DNA of 64,000 bases from Marininema mesophilum (GCF_900106775.1 NZ_FNNQ01000013.1:1-64000); one strand, 5' to 3'. Positions 1 to 8,377 are shown, counted from the first letter of the stretch. The notes: generated from the letters alone by a model not told the origin. A program made the numbers and translations.

Positions 1-18
1 ATCAAACTCTCCGTTAAA
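1..18 (-). rRNA. rrs: 16S rRNA gene, 5' end only
   Basis: The reverse strand reads AACGGAGAGTTTGAT into the window edge. This is the conserved start of bacterial 16S rRNA (Bacillus begins with ...CGGAGAGTTTGATCC). Only about the first 18 bases are present and the gene continues beyond position 1. The exact mature 5' end is estimated. bofA upstream of an rRNA operon is the same arrangement as bofA-rrnA in Bacillus subtilis. Confidence 0.9.
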
Positions 19-130
19 AAAGTTTGTGACTCATGAATTGAACAGGTCATTCATTCGCTCTTCAGTTTTCAAGGAACGCTTTGTTTTCCGGCCTTTCAGC
101 CGATGCCGCTCTCTTACGGCGACAAGATCT

Positions 131-159
131 ATCTTATCATCTTCTGTAGATCCTGTCAA
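131..159 (-). promoter_or_regulatory. rRNA operon promoter P2
   Basis: On the minus strand TTGACA (154-159) and TAAGAT (131-136) are separated by 17 bases, about 110 bases upstream of the 16S start. The transcribed leader contains CCTTGAAAACTGAA, a sequence typical of Bacillus rRNA leaders and spacers. Two tandem promoters are usual for Bacillus rrn operons. Confidence 0.75.
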
Positions 160-251
160 CAATTCTTTTCGTTTCTTTTTTCGCAAGCAGCTTTTCATTT
201 TCTCTTCCGCGAGGCTGACTTTCTTGCCATGCCCTCGCAGCGACAAGTAAT

Positions 252-280
252 AATTTATCATGGATTGCGCCTTGCGTCAA
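252..280 (-). promoter_or_regulatory. rRNA operon promoter P1
   Basis: A second minus-strand promoter has TTGACG (275-280), a 17-base spacer and TAAATT (252-257). The sequence just downstream of both -10 boxes is similar (ACTTGTCG and ATCTTGTCG), suggesting duplicated start-site regions. It lies immediately after the stop of bofA. Confidence 0.65.
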
Positions 281-298
281 CACTTTTTTCGAAAGATG

Positions 299-571
299 TT
301 ATCCACCAATCAGGAATATCTTCACCAATAGGAGACAGGCGAGACCCGGCATCCCCAGTACTCCTGTAATAAAGGAAGTAACAGGGTTTATCGGAATACG
401 AAAGTCCACCATCTCTCCCGCTAGGTTTAACAAAAATAGTACGAGTGCTCCCACTGCTGTATAAAGAATACCAAGCCACACCCAACGCAATGGCCTTACT
501 ATCGATTGACTCATTAACATAAACACCATCAATCCACCGAAAGCCGCTACCACCCACCATCCGATCTCCAT
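299..571 (-). CDS. bofA: BofA, pro-sigma-K processing inhibitor
   Basis: This 90-residue membrane protein matches BofA in size (87 in B. subtilis) and layout: two hydrophobic helices and a conserved C-terminal block with IPINPVTSFITGVLGMPG. In Bacillus, BofA sits in the outer forespore membrane and, with SpoIVFA, holds the SpoIVFB protease inactive until the forespore checkpoint is met. The start is taken as ATG at 571, eight bases after GGAAGGGG; an in-frame TTG at 589 would add six residues but lacks a ribosome site. Its position between recR and an rRNA operon repeats the B. subtilis order. Confidence 0.88.
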   Translation of the reverse strand: MEIGWWVVAAFGGLMVFMLMSQSIVRPLRWVWLGILYTAVGALVLFLLNLAGEMVDFRIPINPVTSFITGVLGMPGLACLLLVKIFLIGG

Positions 572-698
572 CCGATATGCCCCTTCCAAGCGTTTGGTAC
601 AAGCATATGAAGGGCCTGCTCCGATTAGAACTTCGGCTGATCAGGTATATCACGGAAGAAATACGATCTTTGGGAAAGGAAATTGGCCTCCTTCTTTT

Positions 699-1574
699 TT
701 ACCGAAAGAGATCAAATAACACCGAGGCCGTGTTGTTCACGATATGGAAAAAAATCGGCACCCATAGACTGCGAAACACTGCATACAAGCCACCCAATAA
801 CAGCCCTAACACAAACAGAGGAGCCATATACGAAACATCCGCGTGAGAGCAGGCGAAGAGCAAGGCAGAAACGATTAGGGCAATACTTACACCCATGCGG
901 CGAGCAACCACATTCATCAATAAACCACGAAATAGAATTTCTTCAGCAATCGGTCCCATGACACCAATAAGTAGAATCTGGCCCCCGACGGAGAGAAGTC
1001 CCATCTTGGCTGCTTGATTGATCCCCTCTGATATGCTCTCCTCCCGCCATGACCCCAGTTCTAAGTTAAACCAGTGGGCGACGGGGTTAGTTACTAGGGG
1101 ATCCAAAAAGAAATACGTAAACCCATAGGCAGCAATGACCGCCACAAAAGCGAAACCTGTCTCTTTAGCACCCATCCTTCGGAAGTCTAGCTCCGAAAGT
1201 CGACCCTTAAACAGCCACAAAGCACACAGAATCATCAATCCATGGGGTAAATAAGGAAGAATTAACCCAAACCACCCATTTCCGCTCACTCCTAAAAGTT
1301 CAGAAGCCAACATCAGAATCATTGTTGTGAGCTGGAGCCAGGCAAAATAAAAGGTCACATCCCTAATTGTGAGAACGCCACCACGCCAACGCTCATAGTT
1401 GAAGCGACTTGAAAATCCAAATACCAAAAACAAAACAAGCCCACTTAAACTGGCTAATGCCCACACGAGCCAAATCAACGAATAGGCCAACCCTGGATTA
1501 GTACCGTTTTCCACCTGCCATAACCCCGACGCAGTCTGTTTCCATTCTAAAGCGGCAAATTCTAAAGGGATCAT
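699..1574 (-). CDS. CPBP-family intramembrane metalloprotease
   Basis: A polytopic membrane protein with the three CPBP (Abi, Rce1-like) motifs: EEILFRG with glutamates 211-212 and Arg216, FACSH with His244, and HIVNN with His277 and Asn281. These form the metal-dependent active site within the membrane in the family. The substrate is unknown; family members serve in prenyl-protein-type processing or bacteriocin immunity. It takes the place of yaaL between recR and bofA. The listed ATG has no ribosome site, and the frame stays open upstream through another hydrophobic helix to the end of recR, so the true N-terminus is probably longer (see findings). Confidence 0.82.
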   Translation of the reverse strand: MIPLEFAALEWKQTASGLWQVENGTNPGLAYSLIWLVWALASLSGLVLFLVFGFSSRFNYERWRGGVLTIRDVTFYFAWLQLTTMILMLASELLGVSGNGWFGLILPYLPHGLMILCALWLFKGRLSELDFRRMGAKETGFAFVAVIAAYGFTYFFLDPLVTNPVAHWFNLELGSWREESISEGINQAAKMGLLSVGGQILLIGVMGPIAEEILFRGLLMNVVARRMGVSIALIVSALLFACSHADVSYMAPLFVLGLLLGGLYAVFRSLWVPIFFHIVNNTASVLFDLFR

Positions 1575-1678
1575 CAGAAAAAAACTAAGACAAAGCAGCC
1601 ATGCGGAGGCATATCGCCACTTATGGGATTTTCGAGGCTCTGGACCCGGTGGAACACTCGGACTTACTTTATATACCT

Positions 1679-2275
1679 CTATAATTCTCGCCGCCCCTCC
1701 ATCGCCTTCGTCAATGTCACCTCATCAGCATATTCCAAATCTCCACCAACAGGAAGGCCATGGGCTATCCGCGTCACTTTAATCCCAAAGGGTTTAATTA
1801 ATCGCTGTAAATACATCGCAGTCGCTTCCCCTTCAATATTGGGGTTTGTCGCTAGGATGAGCTCTTGCACGGTTTCATCCTCTAGTCGTTTCAAAAGATC
1901 AGGGATAGATAGTTCATCCGGACCAATTCCTTCCATAGGGGAAATGGCCCCGTGGAGCACATGATATAAGCCATGGTATTCCTTCGTTCGCTCCATAGCA
2001 ATCACATCGCGAGGATCCTGCACCACACAGATAACAGATCGATCTCTCCCTTTATCTGCACAGACTAGGCACCTTTTATGATCAGTAATATTGCTACATT
2101 CCTCGCATCGCTGTAGATCCCGCTTCGCTCGCACCAATGCCTTGGCTAATTCCATCACATCTTCTTCTTCCATTCCTAATACATAGAAAGAGAGCCGTTG
2201 GGCCGTTTTCGGCCCGATGCCAGGCAATCGCATAAAACCATCAATTAATTTGGATATCGGATCAGGGATGTACAC
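1679..2275 (-). CDS. recR: Recombination mediator RecR
   Basis: RecR works with RecO and RecF to load RecA on gapped DNA. The 198 residues show the family order: N-terminal helix-hairpin-helix (LPGIGPKTAQRLSF), a four-cysteine zinc finger (Cys57, 60, 69, 72), a Toprim domain from about residue 80, and the C-terminal ARxLPxGxDLEYAD-type segment (HGLPVGGDLEYAD). Translation starts at GTG, eight bases after AGGAGG. It lies 50 bases after ebfC, but a strong terminator sits between them, so some separate transcription is likely. Confidence 0.97.
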   Translation of the reverse strand: MYIPDPISKLIDGFMRLPGIGPKTAQRLSFYVLGMEEEDVMELAKALVRAKRDLQRCEECSNITDHKRCLVCADKGRDRSVICVVQDPRDVIAMERTKEYHGLYHVLHGAISPMEGIGPDELSIPDLLKRLEDETVQELILATNPNIEGEATAMYLQRLIKPFGIKVTRIAHGLPVGGDLEYADEVTLTKAMEGRREL

Positions 2276-2309
2276 AAACAGAGCCTCCTAACAATGAATC
2301 CTCTTTCAG

Positions 2310-2337
2310 AAAAAAAGCCTGTTCTTTAGAACAGGCC
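2310..2337 (-). terminator. Terminator at the end of ebfC
   Basis: On the minus strand an 8-bp stem (GCCTGTTC/GAACAGGC, loop TAAA) is followed by seven T. It overlaps the stop codon of ebfC and lies before recR, splitting the usual dnaX-ebfC-recR unit or attenuating readthrough into recR. Confidence 0.8.
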
Positions 2338-2637
2338 TGGGATGTTCATCCCACCAGTTAACTTCCCAAGATCATTGGCTACTAGATCATCTACTTGTTT
2401 CATCGCTTCATTGACTGCAGCTGTCACGAGATCTTGAAGCATCTCTACATCTTCTGGATCTACTGCTTCTGGTGCAATCTCTACTGAGAGAACGTTTTTA
2501 TGTCCATTCATCCGCACCTTAACTATTCCGCCCCCAACAGAAGCTTCCACTTCTTTATCAGCGAGCTCCTCCTGAGCCTTTGCCATTTGCGTCTGCATCT
2601 TCTTCATTTGTTTCATCATTTGGTTCATATTTTTCAT
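2326..2637 (-). CDS. ebfC: YbaB/EbfC nucleoid-associated protein
   Basis: A 103-residue YbaB/EbfC family protein, a small DNA-binding dimer that coats the nucleoid. The N-terminus (MKNMNQMMKQMKKMQTQMAK) is the methionine-rich amphipathic helix typical of Firmicute members, followed by the EVEASVGGGIVKVRMNG core. The gene lies between dnaX and recR, as in most bacteria, and ends inside a terminator hairpin. The start ATG follows GGGAGGG. Confidence 0.96.
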   Translation of the reverse strand: MKNMNQMMKQMKKMQTQMAKAQEELADKEVEASVGGGIVKVRMNGHKNVLSVEIAPEAVDPEDVEMLQDLVTAAVNEAMKQVDDLVANDLGKLTGGMNIPGLF

Positions 2638-2683
2638 GGGTATTCCCTCCCAAATAGTTTAACTGCCTGAGTGGCACCTTTAT

Positions 2684-4438
2684 TTAATCTGTTACTTCGA
2701 TCAAATCTTCGCCGAAGAACTCCACCGCTCGTTGTACAGGATCTACTTTCTCAGCGGATGATGGCTTCTCCCTGTTAGGTTGAGGAGCAGCCGGCTCCAC
2801 CACCGTTGCAGAAGTTTGCATCGCTCCTTGGTGTCGTTCCCACTCTCCACGCATGATCGTGATCAGCTTCTTAGGGGAGCCAAAGACCTCTTCTATCACC
2901 TGCTGAATAAGGGTCTTATTCCCCTCTTTTTCGGTGGTTTCCCGATGAATTGCATTTTTAAAGACAAGCAAAATACCTTCCTCAGAAGTAGCGACCGGTT
3001 CACCATCGATTAACCAAGCATGTACTGTAATTTTTCGTTCCTTCACTTGAGCTAATACTTCGGGCCAACGTTGCTTCACTTGTTGTAGCTCTTCAGGAGA
3101 ACTTTGTTGCAATAGCTGGGTAGCTGCCACAGAGGAGGAAGCGCTCCTCACCCCACCACGATTCGATTGAACAGGGGTATGTTTCTTCCCTCTTCCTTCT
3201 TCGTCTCCCACAGAGGCTGTACTCTTAACAGAAGGAGCCTCATCCGATGACAGTTGACTTAATTCAGCGACCCGAGCCTCTAACTGTCGCACCTGTTCTG
3301 CTAAACGACTGATGTTATCATCCTGTTCTTGTGGCGCCTCCCCTTGGGGAAGATCTACTGGTTGGCAGAGACGAACAAGGGTCATCTCCAGTAAAATACG
3401 TGGGTGGGCCGCCCATTTCATTCGTTGCTGAGCATCGATCAAGGCGTCTAAAATGCTTCCTAGCCCTGAAATACTCCTTTGTTCTGTTAAACGGAGGATG
3501 ACTTCATCATTGGCCAGGCGAGCTTTCACTTCATCCAGTTCAGGTGCCGCCATGTGCACTAAGAGATCTCGCGCCAGCAGAATTAAGTCTTGAACGAGAC
3601 GCTCTGCTTCAAGGCCCTCCATCAACAACCGGTCAACTCGATCCAATGCCGTTTTAGCATCCTTGCAAACTATCGATTCCATCAATTCAGCAAGCACTTT
3701 TCGAGATACAGACCCTGTCACTGAAAGCACAGCTTCCTCGTTCACTTTATCCGGAGAAAAAGAGAGCACCTGGTCCAGGAGACTAAGGGCATCCCGCATG
3801 CCACCATCAGCCGCCTGGGCTATCGCTACTAACGCTCCATCCCCAGTTTCCACACCCTGAGCTTCACAAACCTGGCCTAAACGGGCTAAGAGATTACCCA
3901 TTGTATGACGACGAAAGGAGAACCGTTGACAACGAGAGATAATCGTCGCAGGAAGCTTGTGAGGTTCAGTAGTTGCTAATATGAAGACCACATGATCCGG
4001 TGGTTCTTCTAAGGTTTTCAGCAAGGCATTAAACGCCTCTGTCGTTAACATATGAACTTCATCAATAATATAAACTTTATATCGCCCCTCACTTGGGGCA
4101 TACTTCACTTTATCCCTCAAATCTCGGATCTCGTCGACCCCTCGATTGGAAGCAGCATCGATTTCCACTACATCCATCAGAGAACCTTCGGTAATCTTGC
4201 GGCATATCTCGCATTCGTTGCATGGCTCTGGACCTGGACCTTGTAGGCAATTGACCGCTTTAGCCATGATTTTTGCCGCACTGGTTTTCCCTGTTCCCCT
4301 AGGGCCGCTAAACAGATATGCATGCGAAATATGCCCCTCTGAAAGAGCATTTTCCAATGTCTTTGTTACATGCTCCTGTCCAACGAGATCTTTAAATGTC
4401 TGAGGCCGCCACACTCGGTACAGGGCCCGATAAGACAC
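2684..4438 (-). CDS. dnaX: DNA polymerase III subunits gamma/tau
   Basis: Clamp-loader ATPase of the replisome, 584 residues. Walker A GPRGTGKTSAAK is at about 45-56, the four-cysteine zinc module at about 64, 73, 76 and 79, Walker B in VYIIDEVHM, and the SRC arginine-finger motif (ISRCQRF) follows. A long variable C-terminal tau region contacts DnaB and the polymerase. I start at GTG 4438 (MSYRALYRVWRP), which has GGAG eight bases upstream and matches the usual N-terminus. An upstream in-frame GTG at 4447 is less likely. No slippery frameshift site was looked for systematically. Confidence 0.97.
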   Translation of the reverse strand: MSYRALYRVWRPQTFKDLVGQEHVTKTLENALSEGHISHAYLFSGPRGTGKTSAAKIMAKAVNCLQGPGPEPCNECEICRKITEGSLMDVVEIDAASNRGVDEIRDLRDKVKYAPSEGRYKVYIIDEVHMLTTEAFNALLKTLEEPPDHVVFILATTEPHKLPATIISRCQRFSFRRHTMGNLLARLGQVCEAQGVETGDGALVAIAQAADGGMRDALSLLDQVLSFSPDKVNEEAVLSVTGSVSRKVLAELMESIVCKDAKTALDRVDRLLMEGLEAERLVQDLILLARDLLVHMAAPELDEVKARLANDEVILRLTEQRSISGLGSILDALIDAQQRMKWAAHPRILLEMTLVRLCQPVDLPQGEAPQEQDDNISRLAEQVRQLEARVAELSQLSSDEAPSVKSTASVGDEEGRGKKHTPVQSNRGGVRSASSSVAATQLLQQSSPEELQQVKQRWPEVLAQVKERKITVHAWLIDGEPVATSEEGILLVFKNAIHRETTEKEGNKTLIQQVIEEVFGSPKKLITIMRGEWERHQGAMQTSATVVEPAAPQPNREKPSSAEKVDPVQRAVEFFGEDLIEVTD

Positions 4439-4547
4439 GAGCAACACTCCAAATCCTTAAATCGACACCTAGAAGGGACGATCTGGGACAGTTTGATACT
4501 TTTATCATACTACAGTTCAAACCGTTTTTCCAAAGTCCTCTTCTAAC

Positions 4548-4571
4548 AAAAAAAACGCCGCAAAGGCGGCC
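4548..4571 (-). terminator. Terminator of the histidine kinase gene
   Basis: On the minus strand GCCGC-CTTT-GCGGC is followed by a run of T, starting right at the kinase stop codon. It separates the kinase from dnaX. Confidence 0.75.
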
Positions 4572-4573
4572 GG

Positions 4574-6010
4574 TCACTTCGTTATCCCAGGGAGAAGTAC
4601 CGTAAAAGTCGTCCCCCAATCCCCAGAAGAGACATGAATAGTTCCCCCGATATCATGAACAATTCGTTGACAAACCGAAAGACCCAGCCCCGTTCCTGTT
4701 TCCTTCGTTGTAAAGAAAGGATCAAAAATCTTATCCATTGCATATGTAGGGATACCGGGACCTACATCCGCTATATCAATCCCCATTTTACACTCCTCTT
4801 CTAACCACCGCAGACGAATCGTAAGGACTCCGCCATCTCCCATCGCTTCGATCCCATTTTTACATAAATTGAGAAACACCTGCTTTAAAAGCTCTCCATC
4901 CGCCAGGACCTCAGGCAACAATTTCCCCAGGTCTTCATATCTCACTTCTGTATTATGAAGAATCGCTTCATTTTCAATTAAAGGTAGCAGTTCTTGCAAT
5001 ACTTCTACAACCTGAACAGCGTACATTCGTGCACTACGCGGCTTTGACATCAGCAGGAATTCACTCAGCAAATCGTTTATCCGATCAATTTCTCGCAGCA
5101 TGATCTCCGTATATCCCTGCTCTTTCAGTTCCCCCTTTTCCCTTAGAGCGTGTTTCATCACCTGTAAAAAACCTTTGATGGAAGTAAGCGGGTTACGAAT
5201 TTCATGGGCGGTACCCGCGGCAATTTGACCGATCATCGCTAATCGATCCGTTCTTCGTAGTTGCATTTCTAAGGTGTGTAGCTCTGTTTCATCGCGAATC
5301 ATCAAATAGGTTCCAACTCTATCTCCAGAAGCATCATCGATGGGTTGATAATCCACGACTGCTTCCACATAATTTTCATTCACTTCCCAAGCAGTTGAAA
5401 AATTCCGGAAAAATAAACCCTGCGTTAGTTGTTCTAGAAGAGTGAAGCGAGATTTTATAGGAATAATCTCACCAAAGAGATCACGCACAACCGCTCCAAG
5501 AACTTGTTGTCGCCTTATACCTAACAGTCCACATGCAACTGGATTAATTTCCACTACTCGGCCCTGTTTGTCAAACACCACTACTCCCATGTGTAAATCT
5601 GCAAGAAGCACTTCAGCATATTGTTGCACGATACTTAGTTGTTGCGATACAGGGGTGAAGAGCAGTAAATGGTACCATCCTCTACGGCTTTGCCCGCTAA
5701 TCAATTGAATCGCAGTGGGGCACGGTGGGGATACTCCCTTTACCTGAAGGTTTCCCTGTACAGATTGCACCGGGCTTTCCATACTCTCTGTTTGGGTAAT
5801 ATATTCCTCCACATCCTTTGGCAAAGAAACGAAGCGGGTGCAAGGCCGCCCCAGGATCTCATCCCGTTCAAACCGTAGGGTTTCTTGCAGTTTATGATTA
5901 ACTGCCACCACCCCTCCTCGGTCATCCACGAGCATGACAGCTTGAGGCATCCGTTCCACCCAGGATGTCAACTGATCGAGCTCCATGTCGAGATGAAACG
6001 CGATGGGCAC
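4574..6010 (-). CDS. Soluble PAS-domain sensor histidine kinase (KinA-like)
   Basis: Cytosolic histidine kinase of about 478 residues without membrane segments. Two PAS-like domains (about 15-110 and 130-240) precede a HisKA domain with the phosphorylated His269 in AHEIRNPLTSIKG and an HATPase domain with N box (NLCKNGIEAM), G1 (DVGPGIP), F box (FDPFFTTK) and G2 (GTGLGLSV). Among spore formers this is the architecture of sporulation phosphorelay kinases such as KinA and KinE; that role is inferred. No response regulator is adjacent. The start is GTG 6010 after GGAGG; the frame is open to 6067 without a ribosome site. It interrupts the usual SRP RNA-dnaX neighbourhood. Confidence 0.85.
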   Translation of the reverse strand: MPIAFHLDMELDQLTSWVERMPQAVMLVDDRGGVVAVNHKLQETLRFERDEILGRPCTRFVSLPKDVEEYITQTESMESPVQSVQGNLQVKGVSPPCPTAIQLISGQSRRGWYHLLLFTPVSQQLSIVQQYAEVLLADLHMGVVVFDKQGRVVEINPVACGLLGIRRQQVLGAVVRDLFGEIIPIKSRFTLLEQLTQGLFFRNFSTAWEVNENYVEAVVDYQPIDDASGDRVGTYLMIRDETELHTLEMQLRRTDRLAMIGQIAAGTAHEIRNPLTSIKGFLQVMKHALREKGELKEQGYTEIMLREIDRINDLLSEFLLMSKPRSARMYAVQVVEVLQELLPLIENEAILHNTEVRYEDLGKLLPEVLADGELLKQVFLNLCKNGIEAMGDGGVLTIRLRWLEEECKMGIDIADVGPGIPTYAMDKIFDPFFTTKETGTGLGLSVCQRIVHDIGGTIHVSSGDWGTTFTVLLPGITK

Positions 6011-6299
6011 TTTTTTATCGCCTCCGTTCTCCTCAAACTTATACCCAGCACCCTCTCCACCAATCACTATTCGCGACTATTGATGGTAGAACTTGGCTGA
6101 CAATCCAATACATCGACATCTTCATCCAAATTTTCACCTTGATTTTTTATTCGCTTCTGTCCTGCACTCTTCCTCCTCTCTCTTGGAAATTTTCTATAAA
6201 GATAGGAGGTTTTTTTAAAATTTAACAATTTAAAAAGAACCAACACCCATTCTATGTAGGGCATCCGTTCTTATGTAAAAATGGACCTTGTATGTATAG

Positions 6300-6572
6300 T
6301 AACCGTGCACCTGCCATCGACACGATCCCCCCGGGTGGGCTCCATGTGGTCAACTCAGATCAGGCACCCCTACGGCACACGGAAAGCACTCCTTAGTGCT
6401 GCTTCCGTCAGGACCTGACACGGTTCAAAGGTTCCCGTTGCGCAGGACCTGTTCGTCAACACCTTCCACATGGACCAAACCCCGCAAGGATCGAACCTCG
6501 GACAGGAATTCAATCCCGTTATAGCGGATTACGGGTTACAGGGCACCGCTAACTCCCCATCTAGCACGGTCT
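6300..6572 (-). ncRNA. ffs: SRP RNA (large Bacillus-type 6S/scRNA)
   Basis: Minus-strand RNA of about 270 bases. The conserved domain IV is clear: GTCAGGTCCTGACGGAAGCAGCACTAAG, split here as GTGTCAGGTCCTGACGGAAG then CAGCACTAAG, close to the universal GTCAGGTCCGGAAGGAAGCAGC. The Alu part has TTAGCGGTGCCCTGTAACCCG and AGGTCCTGCGCAACGGG, as in B. subtilis scRNA. The ends pair: ACCGTGC at 6564-6570 with GCACGGT at 6302-6308, which sets the limits. It is the RNA of the signal recognition particle and sits upstream of dnaX with tadA further up, as in B. subtilis. Confidence 0.93.
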
Positions 6573-6576
6573 AGCT

Positions 6577-6606
6577 ATTGTAACATACTAAGGGGTAGAT
6601 TTACAA
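6577..6606 (-). promoter_or_regulatory. SRP RNA promoter
   Basis: TTGTAA (6601-6606) and TACAAT (6577-6582) with an 18-base spacer place transcription start at about 6570, exactly where the closing helix of the SRP RNA begins. Confidence 0.7.
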
Positions 6607-6720
6607 CGAATGGTATAGATCATATATTCTAAAATGCCCTAAGTTAGATTGTACTGATCACAACGAATTGCTGAAAATGGCCACTTAGTCGTTCACCGCC
6701 TAATATCTTTAAGCAAATAA

Positions 6721-7059
6721 TTACCTAGCGTCCTTAGCATGTCCAGGGCCGAAAGCATTTAATAAGACGATACCTGCAATAATTGCCAATAACCCTATGC
6801 CACTAGCAAGATTAATGCTCTCTTTCCAAACTATAATAGAAATCAGCGTAGTACCCACTGCTCCTAGCCCTGCCCATATTGTATAAGCTACATTCAGCGG
6901 AATTTTTTTTAGTGTTAATGCAAGAAAGAAAAATGCTATAGCAAAACTAACAAAAACCCCTACTGTAGGATAAATCTTGGTAAAACCCTCTGAAGCTTTG
7001 AGCATTGATGTTCCTATAAGTTCACCTACAACCGCGATTACAAGATATACATAACTCAT
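6721..7059 (-). CDS. SMR-family multidrug efflux subunit (second of pair)
   Basis: Small multidrug resistance protein of 112 residues with four transmembrane helices. Glu13 in AVVGELIG corresponds to the essential Glu14 of EmrE, and the WAGLGAVGTTL block of helix 3 is present. It is about 80 percent similar by eye to the gene immediately upstream, which ends only 24 bases away. The two probably form a paired (hetero-oligomeric) pump like EbrAB or YkkCD. AAGGATG precedes the ATG. The TetR-type gene upstream is likely its regulator. Substrate is unknown; lipophilic cations or guanidinium are family possibilities. Confidence 0.88.
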   Translation of the reverse strand: MSYVYLVIAVVGELIGTSMLKASEGFTKIYPTVGVFVSFAIAFFFLALTLKKIPLNVAYTIWAGLGAVGTTLISIIVWKESINLASGIGLLAIIAGIVLLNAFGPGHAKDAR

Positions 7060-7083
7060 TATTTATCATCCTTTTTTATTTAT

Positions 7084-7407
7084 TTAGTGTCCAGGGCCGA
7101 AAGCGTTCAATAAGACAATGCCTGCAATAATTGACAATAGCCCTATGCCACTGGCAAGATTAATTTTCTCTTTCCAAATAAGAATAGAAAGCAGTGTAGT
7201 TCCGACTGCTCCTAGACCAGCCCAAATTGTATAAGCTACATTTAATGGGATCGTATTTAGAGCTAATGAAAGACAGTAAAAGGATATAGCAAATCCAACA
7301 AAAACCCCAATAGTAGGATAAACCTTAGAGAAACTCTTTGAAGCTTTGAGCATAGATGATCCGATAAGTTCGCCCACAACCGCAATTGCAAGAAATACAT
7401 AACTCAT
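7084..7407 (-). CDS. SMR-family multidrug efflux subunit (first of pair)
   Basis: A 107-residue four-helix SMR protein with the conserved Glu13 and the motif WAGLGAVGTTLLSI. Its start codon overlaps the end of the TetR gene, so the two are translationally coupled. It differs from its downstream partner mainly in loop residues and lacks the charged tail HAKDAR, as expected for two subunits of opposite membrane topology; topology was not computed. Tandem duplication followed by divergence is the likely origin. Confidence 0.88.
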   Translation of the reverse strand: MSYVFLAIAVVGELIGSSMLKASKSFSKVYPTIGVFVGFAISFYCLSLALNTIPLNVAYTIWAGLGAVGTTLLSILIWKEKINLASGIGLLSIIAGIVLLNAFGPGH

Positions 7408-7958
7408 TATTCATCCCCCTTTGTTATTAAATTAGTTAATTCATCGTATACTTTATCTCGCATTTTTTTATCTAGCGGTGCTAGACCAAACATTTCTGCG
7501 AACCACAAACCATCAGCCGCTAGCCTTGCTATAGTGGAATGGATCGGGTCAGCCTGATCATTCTCTACTTTCTCTTGAAACTCCTTATACCGGGTTTGAG
7601 CTTTATCCAATAATTCTGGGTTTGTAAACATCGATGCTAGTAGCGCAGAACTTATCTTCAAACCATCTTCAACCTCCATAAACATGCTTTTCATATAAGC
7701 TCTGGTCCATTGACCTCTTCCTTTAATGTCTTGAAGATTCTTTTGTATATCATTCACATATACATCCAACATCTCGTCAATCATTGCCTTAATCAAAGCT
7801 TCTTTACTAGGAAAATAATAAAGCAGTCCACCTTTACTGACACCCGCCTGGTTTGCTACCGCTTCAAGGGTTAATTTTGATACCCCTTTTTCCCTAACGA
7901 TATCTGATGCAGATGTTAACAACCGGCTTCTTTTCGAACCATCATTATTCATAGTCAT
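7407..7958 (-). CDS. TetR-family repressor of the SMR pump
   Basis: TetR/AcrR regulator of about 183 residues. The N-terminal helix-turn-helix is clear (LTLEAVANQAGVSKGGLLYYFPSKEALI), and the rest is a variable ligand-binding domain with a TetR_C-type tail. I prefer the ATG at 7958, preceded by GTGGGGAT; the ATG at 7976 lies directly on its only purine stretch. The gene is first in an operon with two SMR subunits, and a perfect palindrome lies inside its own promoter, so it is likely an autorepressor released by a pump substrate. Confidence 0.85.
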   Translation of the reverse strand: MTMNNDGSKRSRLLTSASDIVREKGVSKLTLEAVANQAGVSKGGLLYYFPSKEALIKAMIDEMLDVYVNDIQKNLQDIKGRGQWTRAYMKSMFMEVEDGLKISSALLASMFTNPELLDKAQTRYKEFQEKVENDQADPIHSTIARLAADGLWFAEMFGLAPLDKKMRDKVYDELTNLITKGDE

Positions 7959-8004
7959 ACTTATCCCCACTTTCATCTCTTTTTATGAGATTGTATAGTG
8001 TTAT

Positions 8005-8033
8005 TGTACCGTCTGGACGGTTTTAATCCAAGC
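8005..8033 (-). promoter_or_regulatory. TetR-SMR promoter with operator palindrome
   Basis: TTGGAT and TACAAT with 17 bases between them on the minus strand form a sigma-A promoter. The spacer contains ACCGTCTGGACGGT (8008-8021), with perfect 6-bp arms. An inverted repeat exactly between -35 and -10 is a typical TetR-family operator; that the neighbouring TetR binds it is inferred. Confidence 0.65.
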
Positions 8034-8097
8034 GTTTTAGAGAAGAAAAATATGGAAGAGAGGAACAGCGGCAATTCGGGCTCCAAATCAATCATAA

Positions 8098-8313
8098 ACG
8101 GGTACAAATCCATCTGCTTTTGACACCCATTGGCATAAATCTTGGTCCACACTTAATAATCCTGCACGGTATGATAGTAATAAAAGGATTAAATTAACGG
8201 GAGGTGCTAGCTTCTACAATTATGATTTTGGAAGTTATTCAAAGCGGACAGATGTTACTCAACACATACGAATGGACGCAAAAAACAATGCTACCTATAA
8301 CTCTATGAGATAA
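8098..8313 (+). pseudogene. Open-frame remnant without start codon
   Basis: The plus strand stays open for 71 codons from a stop at 8095-8097 to TAA 8311-8313. It begins TGTNPSAFDTHWHKSW and ends DAKNNATYNSMR. There is no usable start codon or ribosome site, and composition looks protein-like (aromatic, polar, few rare codons). I do not recognise the family. It is most likely the C-terminal end of a gene whose front was lost when this accessory stretch was rearranged. Confidence 0.35.
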
Positions 8314-8377
8314 ACATGACTGCAAAAGGTGAGTATAATGGCTTATTAGATTTGGATATATATACACTAATTAGAAA

